Below, in pieces: positions 34,787 through 43,048 of a DNA stretch of 64,000 nucleotides. A program made the position numbers and the translations under genes. The stretch spans positions 76,357 through 140,356 of the forward strand of contig CAJPOP010000002.1 of the NCBI GenBank assembly GCA_905372305.1, in the 5' to 3' direction. A model generated the notes under the pieces. That model was not told the origin of the DNA. It was given only the letters and a program-made list of their open reading frames with translations, and did no database searches. The DNA comes from Candidatus Saccharimonadota bacterium (lineage in GTDB: Bacteria; Patescibacteriota; Saccharimonadia; Saccharimonadales; Saccharimonadaceae). The stretch's first letter is position 1. Each line of letters begins with the position of its first letter.

Positions 34787-37195
34787 TTATTCTCCTTTTT
34801 TAACCTTGGCAAATCCAAACCCGCGCGTTTTAGCGCCAGTTCGAATCTTCTGTTCTGCTAATTTCTCCACCGACACGGTGGTCTGCTCTGACTGATGACG
34901 CGGCTTGACGTGCAGATAGTAGGTGGTTTTTAGACCGCGCCGCCAGGCTTCCGAATAAATCTCCACATATTCATCAATATCACGAGTCTCAAGATACATA
35001 TTACGGCTAATCGCCTGATCCACCCACTTCTGCGCCCGCGCTGCCACCTCAATAAAGGCATAGGGACTGAGTTGGAAGCTGGTTTTATAAACATCTTTCA
35101 GTTTTTGCGGAATAGCATCGATATGCTGAATGTCACCCTGATTGGCAAAAACCTCTTCCTTGATGTCATCCCACAAATTCAATTGCTTAAGGTCGCGCAC
35201 CAAATTATTATTCACTTCTAGAAACTTACCGTTCAACGTTGAGCGGCTAAAAATCTGCGCAAACTGCGGATCAATCCCCGGCGTCGTTCCCGCCACATGA
35301 CCGATGTTAGCGGTCGGGGCAATAGCCATCAGCGTGGCATTACGCATGCCCTTTTTAACTTTCTTACGTAATTTATCCCAATCTAGACGGGTTTTGTTAT
35401 CAATTTTCACCTTAACCTTGCGATTGTTCGACAATTCCGCCACCGTATCAATCGGCAAAACACCCTTACTCCAACCGCTGCCGTTATATGTCGGATAGCT
35501 GCCTAGCTTGGCCGCCAAGTCCGCTGACTGGTCGATGGCGTGATAACTAATAAACTCGGTCAATTGGTCAATCAGCTCATAGGCTTCGCTCGATTCATAG
35601 CAATAACCGAGTTTTTCCAATACGTCCGAAAAACCCATCATCCCTAATCCGACAGCTCTCGTCTGCTGGTTGGCGTGCATCGCCTCTTTAACTGGCGTCT
35701 CAGTAATATCGATCAGATTATCCAATTGTCGAATCGCCGCCCGTGTCGCCTCTTGCAAACGATCCCAGTCCCAAGTCTTATCCTCACGCAAAAACGCTGA
35801 CAAATTGATACTAACCAAGTTACAGGTGGCGATATTATCCTTGTCTTGAGGTAAGGTAATTTCCGTACAGAGGTTGGACAAATGAATTGTACCGGTGTTA
35901 TTATTCAGTGCCCGCACATTAATGGTATCTTTCCAAGTTAACCACGGATGGCTAGTGGCCTGCAGGCTAGTTAAAATCTGCTTAAATTGCTGACGGGCAG
36001 AAATCTTTTCAAAGACCCGCAATTTACCAGCTTCGGCCAGCTTAATATATTCCTTATAACGCGCCGAAAACTCCTCACCGTATAACTCTGGCAAATCTGG
36101 CGTTTCCGCCGGATCGAACAGATACCAATCCTGATCTTTCTGCACCCGCTTCATAAACTCATCAGAGATAAACACTGCGGTGTTGGCAAAGCGCGTCCGC
36201 ATGTACGGGTCGCCAGAATTAGAACGCAGATCAATAAATTGCCCAAAATTAAGGTGCCAGTTCTCCATATAAATGGCGGCTGCGCCAGCTTTCTTGCCCT
36301 TACGGCTAACCGCAAACAACGCCGTATCGATCATCTTCATGAAAGGAATTGGACCAGTTGATTCAGTATTAGTGGTCTTAACTGGGCTACCGGCTGCCCG
36401 CAACTTAGTAAAACCGATGCCGATGCCGCCAGTACCCTTGGCGATAAACATCGTATCCCGCACACTCTTGGCAATTGACTCCATATCGTCATCAACATTT
36501 AGCAAAAAACAGTTACTGAGCTGTGGGAAGGAGCCGCCAGCATTAACCCGTGTCGAACCGCCCGGCAGATATTCTAACTTGCTCATATGTTCATAAAACT
36601 CAATCGCTGCCACAGTTGGATCTGGCTCGTTATAGCTAAGTCCCATAGCGATGCGCATATGAGTAAATTGCGGTGTTTCCAGCGGGTCGCCGCTTTGTTT
36701 GCGCAAGGCGTAGCGGTTTTTATTGGTCATCACACCGAGATATTTACTGAGATCGTCGCGTTCTGGCTGTAATGCTTCGCCCAATTTTTTCAAATCAAAT
36801 CGCCCGTCGCTCATCCGCTTATCAAGTAAGCCATCTTTGACCGCCGCTTTAACAAACTTCGGAAACTCCCGCGCATGCAATTTCTTTAATTCGTCGGCCG
36901 TCTCGTAATCGCCCAAGATACTCTTATAAATAGTCTTTAGTAGCAAACGGGCTGCGATTTTATCATAATCTGGATCATCCTTGACATTCTGTAGTGTCGT
37001 CTGGATGACAGCCTGGTCGAGCTGCTCGGTGGTAATCCCGTCAAATAGCGTCAGCTGCAGCTCGGTCGCCACCTGTACCACTTTAGAAACCTGATCTGGT
37101 AGACCATCGCAGGCCTTCAAAATCGCTGCGTTAATTTTATTGGCATCAAACGGCTCTTTTGTACCGTCGCGCTTGATGACGTTGATTTGTTGCAT
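34787..37195 (-). CDS. nrdA: ribonucleotide reductase class I large subunit, lacking C-terminal cysteines
   Basis: 802 residues. Reduces ribonucleoside diphosphates. An N-terminal ATP-cone (about 1-92, VIKRDGTKEPFDANKINAAI) provides allosteric control. Active-site cysteines: Cys229 (FPQLSNCFL), Cys443 in NLCTEI (thiyl radical, with Asn441 and Glu445) and Cys458 (ATCNLVSIN). KTTYYL near residue 765 carries the radical-transfer tyrosines. The C-terminus ends in GFGFAKVKKGE with no cysteine, although class I R1 proteins normally end in a Cys pair that re-reduces the active site. The start has GGAGG; NrdR-like boxes lie in the promoter. Confidence 0.97.
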   Translation of the reverse strand: MQQINVIKRDGTKEPFDANKINAAILKACDGLPDQVSKVVQVATELQLTLFDGITTEQLDQAVIQTTLQNVKDDPDYDKIAARLLLKTIYKSILGDYETADELKKLHAREFPKFVKAAVKDGLLDKRMSDGRFDLKKLGEALQPERDDLSKYLGVMTNKNRYALRKQSGDPLETPQFTHMRIAMGLSYNEPDPTVAAIEFYEHMSKLEYLPGGSTRVNAGGSFPQLSNCFLLNVDDDMESIAKSVRDTMFIAKGTGGIGIGFTKLRAAGSPVKTTNTESTGPIPFMKMIDTALFAVSRKGKKAGAAAIYMENWHLNFGQFIDLRSNSGDPYMRTRFANTAVFISDEFMKRVQKDQDWYLFDPAETPDLPELYGEEFSARYKEYIKLAEAGKLRVFEKISARQQFKQILTSLQATSHPWLTWKDTINVRALNNNTGTIHLSNLCTEITLPQDKDNIATCNLVSINLSAFLREDKTWDWDRLQEATRAAIRQLDNLIDITETPVKEAMHANQQTRAVGLGMMGFSDVLEKLGYCYESSEAYELIDQLTEFISYHAIDQSADLAAKLGSYPTYNGSGWSKGVLPIDTVAELSNNRKVKVKIDNKTRLDWDKLRKKVKKGMRNATLMAIAPTANIGHVAGTTPGIDPQFAQIFSRSTLNGKFLEVNNNLVRDLKQLNLWDDIKEEVFANQGDIQHIDAIPQKLKDVYKTSFQLSPYAFIEVAARAQKWVDQAISRNMYLETRDIDEYVEIYSEAWRRGLKTTYYLHVKPRHQSEQTTVSVEKLAEQKIRTGAKTRGFGFAKVKKGE

Positions 37196-37289
37196 GTACC
37201 CTCCTTAATTTGCCCTGCTAAAAATCAGCCGCCAGTACCCCATCTGGTGGCTCATTCGGATAATTTGCCTTTTTGTTTATTTATGGGTT

Positions 37290-37345
37290 CGCTACATATA
37301 TAGCGTACAACACTAACTATAGCCGCTACATATAGTGTTTTTCAA
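37290..37345 (-). promoter_or_regulatory. nrdA promoter with NrdR-like boxes
   Basis: On the minus strand TTGAAA (37340-37345), 18-bp spacer, TATAGT (37316-37321). One box (CGCTACATATAGTGTT, 37324-37339) fills the spacer and another (CGCTACATATATAGCG, 37290-37305) lies just downstream of the -10, about 34 bp centre to centre. A weaker ACACTAACTATAGCCG (37310-37325) overlaps. This fits repression by NrdR, whose gene is not in the window. Confidence 0.82.
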
Positions 37346-37393
37346 GACATTTGGTAAATTTTACAACCTATTTTTGCTATAATCAGATACGGT

Positions 37394-38632
37394 ATGAAAT
37401 TTGCCTCAATGCACAACGTCACTTATTTTTTGAACGAGTTAATCGCCCATCCGCCCGAAAAGCATAATCGGCTGGCATATGTGACGCATATTTTGGAGAT
37501 TCTTGGTAACCCGCAAAATCAAATTCCCGCCATCCACATCGCCGGCACCTCCGGCAAGGGTTCGACTGCTTATTATGCTACCAGTTTACTGAACCGGGCT
37601 GGCTATACTACCGGTACATTAGTGTCGCCGCATATCGCCAGCGTCGCCGAGCGCTCGCTAATCAACGGGCAGACGTTACCTGAACAAGAATATTTACATT
37701 ATTTTCAAGCGTTTGCCAACCTTTGCGTAGTGCACAGCCTGCATCTATCGTATTTTGAATTTTTGACGATTTTTAGTTTTTGGCTATTTAAGAAAATAGA
37801 CGTTAATTATATCATAATTGAGGTTGGAATTGGCGGACGGCTGGATACAACCAACGTGATTTTCCGTTCGCCAACTGTACGCGTCATCACTGATATCGGA
37901 CTAGACCATACGGAATTACTAGGCAATACTCTGACAGAAATCACCCAAGAAAAAGCTGGCATTATCCATCAAAACGACCTGGTTGTTATGAATCGACAAA
38001 CCCCTGACGTTGAAGTAGCTGTTCAGCAGCAAACAGACGCACAGCACGCACAATTATTAATTGCTTCGCCAATTATTGACGATTTTCTGAAAATACTGCC
38101 GGATTTTCAGCAGCGGAATTGGACATTGGCGTACCGCGCCGTTGAAAAGCGGCTGGCACTAGATAAAAAGCCGCCTCTGTCAAAAGAGGTTCTGGAAAAA
38201 TCCGTGCATATCGCTATTCCCGGACGGTTAGAGAAGCGCAATGTTGATGGAGTTAACATCATATTTGATGTTGCCCATAATCCCCAGAAAATCCGTGCCT
38301 TGATTGATTCATTACGAAAATTGTATCCGGATAAAAAGCCTATATTCGTAGTAGCATTCGGGCAAAATAAGCATTCGTCGCTAGCAGAATCGCTTGCCAT
38401 AATTGATAACCTGGCGCAGCTGGCTTACGCCACTACATTCAGCGCCAATTACGGCAAAAACCACCGCAACGTACCGCCAGAAACCATCCAGCACCTCATG
38501 AAATCTGCCGTCGAGATTGAACATAATACAGACAAGGCCCTCGCGAAAGCCATCAAAAAGGCCCGGCAGCTTGATACGTACGTCGTTGTTGCCGGGTCGT
38601 TTTATTTAGTGAGTGAATTTGCAGCAAGCTAA
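37394..38632 (+). CDS. folC: folylpolyglutamate synthase/dihydrofolate synthase (Mur ligase family)
   Basis: 412 residues. Adds glutamate to folates in an ATP-dependent ligation. The P-loop HIAGTSGKGSTAYY is at about 54-67, followed by TLVSPHIASVAERSLING, the IIEVGIGGRLDTTNV segment and DIGLDHTELLGNTLTEI. The C-terminal domain has PGRLEKRNVDGVNIIFDVAHNP. Length and motifs favour FolC over MurC/D/E/F. TATAAT at 37378-37383 is 10 nt before the ATG, so the leader is very short. It is divergent from nrdA; sharing of the regulatory region is possible but not shown. Confidence 0.9.
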   Translation: MKFASMHNVTYFLNELIAHPPEKHNRLAYVTHILEILGNPQNQIPAIHIAGTSGKGSTAYYATSLLNRAGYTTGTLVSPHIASVAERSLINGQTLPEQEYLHYFQAFANLCVVHSLHLSYFEFLTIFSFWLFKKIDVNYIIIEVGIGGRLDTTNVIFRSPTVRVITDIGLDHTELLGNTLTEITQEKAGIIHQNDLVVMNRQTPDVEVAVQQQTDAQHAQLLIASPIIDDFLKILPDFQQRNWTLAYRAVEKRLALDKKPPLSKEVLEKSVHIAIPGRLEKRNVDGVNIIFDVAHNPQKIRALIDSLRKLYPDKKPIFVVAFGQNKHSSLAESLAIIDNLAQLAYATTFSANYGKNHRNVPPETIQHLMKSAVEIEHNTDKALAKAIKKARQLDTYVVVAGSFYLVSEFAAS

Positions 38633-38645
38633 ACCGCTACTATAA

Positions 38646-39086
38646 CTAAATTATCTTGTGTTCGATTACGTACTGAATTGCTTGATTGAAAAAAGGACGC
38701 ATATTAATGTTCTGCAACTCAGCGACAGACACCCATTTATAATCGCTATGCTCCCAGCTCAACTTCACCGCCGGCGTATTATCCAAATGCGTGACGTATA
38801 ATAGCTTCGTAACCGACTTATTCTCTTTCTCATCGTATGTAGTCTCGGCGTACGCTAATTGTATTTTTGCCGGATCTAAGTCTATTCCGCATTCTTCTTG
38901 CACCTCGCGAATCACCCCCAAATTCTCCGACTCGCCGGCATCCACGATTCCGCCCGGCAAGTCTGGCTGATACGACTTCTCTGGATATTTTAAGTGTTCG
39001 CTCAAAGTCAAAGTTAGAACATTACCGTCACCATTGATGATCAGGATTTTTGCAATTGATTCTAATATCGTGTTCTGCTTTGGCAT
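38646..39086 (-). CDS. Nudix hydrolase
   Basis: 146 residues from the ATG at 39086; longer forms would include the promoter (TATAAT 39097-39102, 10 nt upstream). The Nudix box is complete in GGIVDAGESENLGVIREVQEEC, 22 positions with the REVQEE metal ligands (about 54-75). A conserved strand (SIAKILIINGDGNVLTLTLS) precedes it. The substrate is unknown; it is unrelated in detail to the Nudix gene next to polA. Confidence 0.9.
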   Translation of the reverse strand: MPKQNTILESIAKILIINGDGNVLTLTLSEHLKYPEKSYQPDLPGGIVDAGESENLGVIREVQEECGIDLDPAKIQLAYAETTYDEKENKSVTKLLYVTHLDNTPAVKLSWEHSDYKWVSVAELQNINMRPFFNQAIQYVIEHKII

Positions 39087-39178
39087 GCTGCAGATCATTA
39101 TAGCATAGGAAATCACCACTTTATTTTAGTCAAAACCACCCATTTTTGCATAAAATTCAATAAAATTACCTAAATCTA

Positions 39179-39207
39179 TTGACTTTTTATTCAATTATTG
39201 ATATATA
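39179..39207 (+). promoter_or_regulatory. strong promoter of the unidentified unit at 39.2-39.6 kb
   Basis: TTGACT (39179-39184), 17-bp AT-rich spacer, TATATA (39202-39207). Transcription should start near 39214, a few bases before a long hairpin. From 39103 to 39178 I see only AT-rich sequence. Confidence 0.65.
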
Positions 39208-39219
39208 TATTAGCTTTTT

Positions 39220-39264
39220 GCTCAAAGTTTGTCTTTAGGGCAAGAAGTGCCCTTTACTTTGAGC
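39220..39264 (+). ncRNA. 5'-leader long hairpin
   Basis: Outer stem GCTCAAAGT (39220-39228) with ACTTTGAGC (39256-39264), 9 perfect pairs; inner stem AGGGCA (39237-39242) with TGCCCT (39248-39253) and a 5-nt loop; an asymmetric internal loop lies between. It is the 5' leader of the 64-aa gene and stands 14 nt before its ribosome site, so it may control stability or translation. Confidence 0.6.
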
Positions 39265-39289
39265 TGAGCTCTCGCGGAAGGAGAGAACC

Positions 39290-39484
39290 GTGTTCATTGG
39301 TATCCAGTCCCTGGCTGCGGTTAGCCTGTTTATTGCAGGGGCGGCAAATCTTATTTTCCCCATCTTCGGGGAGGGTTCTGCTATGACGACCCTCGTGATA
39401 TATTCTCTTGCATTCGGCATGGCGAATTCTGCGCAAATCGACATGATCAAGAAAACGAGAGATAGCTCAGACAACAAGGGCTAA
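39290..39484 (+). CDS. 64-residue protein with two hydrophobic segments
   Basis: GTG start at 39290 with AAGGAG 6 nt upstream (39278-39283). Two hydrophobic stretches (about residues 3-26 and 33-50) are separated by the FGEGSAM turn; the tail is charged (MIKKTRDSSDNKG). It is a small membrane protein of unknown family. Codon choice (frequent AAG, GGG, CTG) differs from neighbouring genes, and it lies beside a tRNA gene, which suggests acquisition by transfer. A toxin-like or holin-like role is possible but unproven. Confidence 0.6.
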   Translation: MFIGIQSLAAVSLFIAGAANLIFPIFGEGSAMTTLVIYSLAFGMANSAQIDMIKKTRDSSDNKG

Positions 39485-39486
39485 CC

Positions 39487-39605
39487 GCCCACCGAAAGAA
39501 AGTAGCTTGCCGAATTGGCTCAACCTGGTTGAGACGCGTGATGCGTTTCCTGGGTTGAAATACACCCAATTCCGGTTTGATCCAGTTCGGTGGGCTATTT
39601 TCTTT
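39487..39605 (+). ncRNA. branched structured RNA / terminator-like 3' region
   Basis: A 10-bp closing helix GCCCACCGAA (39487-39496) with TTCGGTGGGC (39586-39595) encloses further helices: GCCGAATTGG (39509-39518) with CCAATTCCGG (39566-39575, one bulge), CTCAAC (39519-39524) with GTTGAG (39528-39533), and ACGC (39534-39537) with GCGT (39543-39546). It ends in TATTTTCTTT, so it also looks like a terminator with a large folded loop. I do not recognise a known RNA family. Confidence 0.6.
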
Positions 39606-39658
39606 GATGATAAACACTCTAAAGACTAATCGTCCAGTTTTTTCTGCTTTTGTCTCTA

Positions 39659-39750
39659 TGGCGGAAGGACGGGGATTCGAACCCCGGAGACCCCGTGAAG
39701 AGTCTACACACTTTCCAGGCGTGCCAGTTCAACCACTCCTGCATCCTTCC
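39659..39750 (-). tRNA. tRNA-Ser (anticodon GGA)
   Basis: 92 nt with encoded CCA. Acceptor GGAAGGA/TCCTTCC, anticodon loop with GGA, a long serine-type variable arm, and the T-loop GGTTCGAATCC. The discriminator is G, as expected for serine. Confidence 0.95.
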
Positions 39751-39782
39751 GCAATAACTTCATTATACAAGACGTCCGGCAT

Positions 39783-39800
39783 ACTTTCCAGGCGTGCCAG
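39783..39800. repeat. second copy of an 18-bp tRNA-Ser anticodon-arm segment
   Basis: ACTTTCCAGGCGTGCCAG at 39783-39800 is identical to 39710-39727 inside tRNA-Ser(GGA), 73 bp away in the same orientation. Such partial tRNA copies are typical of integrase attachment scars; no integrase is seen here. Confidence 0.7.
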
Positions 39801-39889
39801 CACATCTCCGTTACTTCGTTTCCTGCCCAGCTCACCTAAAATCATCATTAATTAGTTTTTATGTCAAAAATAATGTATTATTTATTCCT

Positions 39890-40707
39890 ATGCTAACTCA
39901 CACAATCGGCGGATGGAATATTGAAAAAGGCGGCTTTGCCAGCTACGCGACCAAACTACCGCCGCAAAATCCCAAGCAAGACCACATTGCTCGCGTCATA
40001 CAATCTCTGGGCGCGGATTCAATCGTTATTAGCGATGCACAGGACTGGAACGACCCAGCGGTGCGAGCAGTCTGCTTGCCCAAATATAATTTTACGTCGT
40101 TTACACCACTTGAAGACGATTGGCTAACTAGCCATAATCCGGAACAGTGCAATCTGGGTGTTGTGTTAGCTACCAACTCGCCCGTGACCAATCAAGAGAT
40201 TATTGACTTCGGTACTTGCCAGGGTACTTCAACTACCCTCGACATCGGTGCGCACGGTTTACGTATCGCTGGCGTATATCTCAACCATTACTCAGAGGAT
40301 ATGCGAATTGAGCAGGCGCACGCATTGCTATCTTATCTGGATAAAGACGACACGCCAACAGTTATCATCGGCGACCTAAACACCCAGCAAGCACTCCATG
40401 AAACAGACATCACCGAGCATTGTCGGTCGCTCATCGTCAAATTAGCGGCAGCAGCTTTTTCAGCTATTCGCCACCCCTACGGCGAACATTTGTCAGGTCT
40501 GGAACAGCGCAAAGTCTTACCAATTTTATCCGCAGCTGGATTTTCCAACGCAGCCACTAACAACCGCCCCACCGCGCTTTTTCCTATAGCACCGCTTTTC
40601 GCGTTGACCACGCTTTAGTTCGCGGTACATCAAGCTGTAATTACCAAGTTCATCCAACAGGCGGCGCATCCGATCATCGGCCGATTACTGTCGATATTGA
40701 GCTTTGA
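39890..40707 (+). pseudogene. endonuclease/exonuclease/phosphatase-family gene with a frameshift
   Basis: From ATG 39890 (TATTAT 8 nt upstream) the protein reads HTIGGWNIEKGG, the CNLGVVLATNSP strand and GDLNTQQALHETD, typical of the EEP superfamily of metal-dependent phosphodiesterases. The frame stops at 40618. One base out of frame, the sequence continues RVDHALVRGTSSCNYQV and SDHRPITVDIEL to TGA at 40705-40707, giving the catalytic SDHRP motif. One missing T in CTTTTCGCG near 40597 explains the shift. Either a recent pseudogene, an error, or slippage at a T-run. The catalytic His/Asp are lost in the in-frame product. Confidence 0.85.
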
Positions 40708-40761
40708 TAAATCATCCTAGTTGCAACATCGCCTGCTTTTTGTCTATAATAAAAGGTAATT

Positions 40762-41739
40762 ATGAACGATCCTTCAGTACGTATTAAGCTTAAGAATGTT
40801 ACCAAACGCTTTGGTATCGGCGACGCCGAGATTAGCGCCTTGGATAACGTTGATTTAACCGTCAAAAAGGGCGAATTTATCGCCATTATGGGTCCAAGCG
40901 GCTGCGGTAAAACGACGCTGCTTAACATGATTGGACTATTAGACCAGCCGTCTGACGGCGAATATTACCTGGATAATCGGCCGGTTGATTTTTTGACGCC
41001 GCGCCAGCGCGCCCAGATTCGCTCCAAGCAAATTGGTTTTATTTTTCAGAATTTTAATTTAGTACCGCGGCTGACTGTTATCGACAATGTTGCCCTGCCG
41101 CTGACATACACAGGCCTAGGCAAAATTAAACGATTACAGGAAGCTAGCCGAATATTAAAAACATTTCATTTGAACGAGCGCGAATATTACATGCCGCATC
41201 AATTGTCCGGCGGCCAAGTGCAGCGCGTCGCTATCGCCCGGGCGCTAGTCAATAGCCCGTCGATTATTCTGGCAGACGAGCCGACTGGCAACCTAGACAG
41301 CAAGGCTAGCCACTTGATCATGGAAGAATTAGCGGACATTCATCGCCGCGGCAACACTATTATTATGGTGACGCATAATCCGGAATTGACCAGTTACGCC
41401 AGCCGCGTTATCACCATGCTGGACGGTAAAATCGACACCGACGAACACCTGGGCAGGAAAAAATTTACCAAAAAATTGATTGAAGACGATGATAAAGAAA
41501 AGAAAGATAAAGACACTAAACATAAAGGCGAAAGTCATAAAGAAAAGCAGGAAACCAGCAAAGACGCCGTAAATAAGACCACCAAAGACGATAAAGACGA
41601 CAAAGAAAATAAAGAAAGTAAACACCCTAAAGCAGAGACTAAAAAGACCGAGAAGCCAGAGAAAACCGAAAAACCAGAGAAAGCTGAGAAACTTGAAAAA
41701 CCCGAAAAAGCTGATAAGAAAAAGGAAAAAGAATCGTGA
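40762..41739 (+). CDS. MacB/LolD-type ABC transporter ATP-binding protein with charged C-terminal tail
   Basis: 325 residues. Walker A GPSGCGKTTLLNM at about 47-59, Q-loop near FIFQNFNLVPRL, signature LSGGQVQRVAIARAL, Walker B IILADEPTGNLDS, His in MVTHNPELT. After the domain (about residue 230) there is a tail of some 95 residues made almost only of Lys, Glu, Asp, Pro and Thr (repeats of the TEKPEK type), probably disordered. TATAAT lies 11 nt upstream, with TTGCAA as the -35. It overlaps the permease gene by 4 bp, so both form one exporter. Confidence 0.93.
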   Translation: MNDPSVRIKLKNVTKRFGIGDAEISALDNVDLTVKKGEFIAIMGPSGCGKTTLLNMIGLLDQPSDGEYYLDNRPVDFLTPRQRAQIRSKQIGFIFQNFNLVPRLTVIDNVALPLTYTGLGKIKRLQEASRILKTFHLNEREYYMPHQLSGGQVQRVAIARALVNSPSIILADEPTGNLDSKASHLIMEELADIHRRGNTIIMVTHNPELTSYASRVITMLDGKIDTDEHLGRKKFTKKLIEDDDKEKKDKDTKHKGESHKEKQETSKDAVNKTTKDDKDDKENKESKHPKAETKKTEKPEKTEKPEKAEKLEKPEKADKKKEKES

Positions 41740-42950
41740 GTATGTTATTAAAGAACCATTTTGAAAACGCCACTCAGGCCTTGAAAGCTAATCGCGGCCG
41801 GACATTTTTGACAATTATCGGCATCACTGTCGGTATCGCCAGTATAACCATGGTATTATCGTTAGCCAGCAGCGTTACCAAACTGTTTGGCGGGCAGCAG
41901 AATATCAACACTAATGAGCCAGTCGCCATCATCCGATCCGGCGGACAAAAATCAGGCGCGAACATTTTTACTGAAGCAGACGGATCAACTACAGTCAATA
42001 CGCTAACCGAGCAAGATGTAAGCGATTTGGGGAAGATTTCCAACCTTAAGACAGCGCCCATCGCTTTTTTACACAGCGAACTAAAAGCGCGCGACGGTAA
42101 AGTTGACACCCAGAAAGCCGCGATAATCGGCAGTACCGGCTCATTAAAGTCAATCGCCAACCTGGAAGTTAGCGAAGGTCAGTTCATCGACGAGGCTGAC
42201 GGCATCGTCGTCGGACAGCAATTATCCGTCGACCTATTTGGTACCGACAAATCTATCGGCAATGTCATCAATATCCACGGCCAGCCAGTTACAGTCGCTG
42301 GCGTCTTAAAAAACGTCAGCCATCCCGCAAAACACCTTAATGTCGACTTTAATAATGCCGCCATCATGCCGTTGTCTGTCATAAAAAGATTCACTCAGAA
42401 TACTGCTCAAATCCAGCAAATCGCTGTCGCTGCAGATTCTCGCGAACAGTTACAGTCTGGCCTTTCTGAAGCCGAGAAAATCCTGCATAAAAACCACGAC
42501 GGCAATAATGATTACCGCATCCTTACTGGTAATGAAATAAACGAGAGTAAAAGCAACTTGGTCAATTTACTGTCATTCGTGATGGCTGTTATCGGCAGCG
42601 TATCACTGATAGTTGGCGGTGTCGGTATTATGAATATTATGCTAGTTAATGTCGCTGAACGCCGGCGCGAAGTAGGAATTCGCCGCGCTGTGGGCGCTAC
42701 CGGCCAGCACATCATCAATCAGTTCGTCATTGAATCGGCAATCGTCGGTCTACTGGGCGGCATTATCGGTTACGTCTTAGGCCTTTGCGGCGCTTATATA
42801 GTTGGCGCTTATTTATCGTTTACACCATATATTTATTGGCAAACTATTGTAATAACGATCTTCCTATCGCTGCTTATCGGCATCATCGCTGGCCTATATC
42901 CAGCCTTCCGCGCCACCAAACGCGACCCGATTGAATCGCTTCGGTATTAA
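41736..42950 (+). CDS. MacB/FtsX-type ABC transporter permease
   Basis: 404 residues. An N-terminal cytoplasmic start and first helix (about 22-45) precede a MacB-PCD periplasmic-type domain (about 50-255), followed by the FtsX domain with three helices from about 275. The family segment GVGIMNIMLVNVAERRREVG and IRRAVGATGQHI is present, as is the ending RATKRDPIESLRY. The start is GTG 41736 or ATG 41742. It pairs with the overlapping ATPase; in monoderm relatives such pairs export peptides or lipoproteins. Substrate unknown. Confidence 0.93.
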   Translation: MSMLLKNHFENATQALKANRGRTFLTIIGITVGIASITMVLSLASSVTKLFGGQQNINTNEPVAIIRSGGQKSGANIFTEADGSTTVNTLTEQDVSDLGKISNLKTAPIAFLHSELKARDGKVDTQKAAIIGSTGSLKSIANLEVSEGQFIDEADGIVVGQQLSVDLFGTDKSIGNVINIHGQPVTVAGVLKNVSHPAKHLNVDFNNAAIMPLSVIKRFTQNTAQIQQIAVAADSREQLQSGLSEAEKILHKNHDGNNDYRILTGNEINESKSNLVNLLSFVMAVIGSVSLIVGGVGIMNIMLVNVAERRREVGIRRAVGATGQHIINQFVIESAIVGLLGGIIGYVLGLCGAYIVGAYLSFTPYIYWQTIVITIFLSLLIGIIAGLYPAFRATKRDPIESLRY

Positions 42951-43048
42951 ATCCTCTGTCCAGAGCAGCAAATTCTCCAAATAACGAAGTGGAAGCAGAT
43001 TAAACTGCCGCATTCGTATAGCAACTGGTTTAAGAATTGAGCTAATCG

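Noticed and set aside
39487..39595. Known structured RNA (SRP RNA, RNase P, tmRNA, 6S, T-box)
   Set aside because: None of the diagnostic conserved segments of those RNAs is present.
39577..39855. Plus-strand open frame reading through the tRNA-Ser(GGA) antisense
   Set aside because: No ribosome site or promoter; the RGFEPRRPREES segment is the typical translation of a tRNA antisense.
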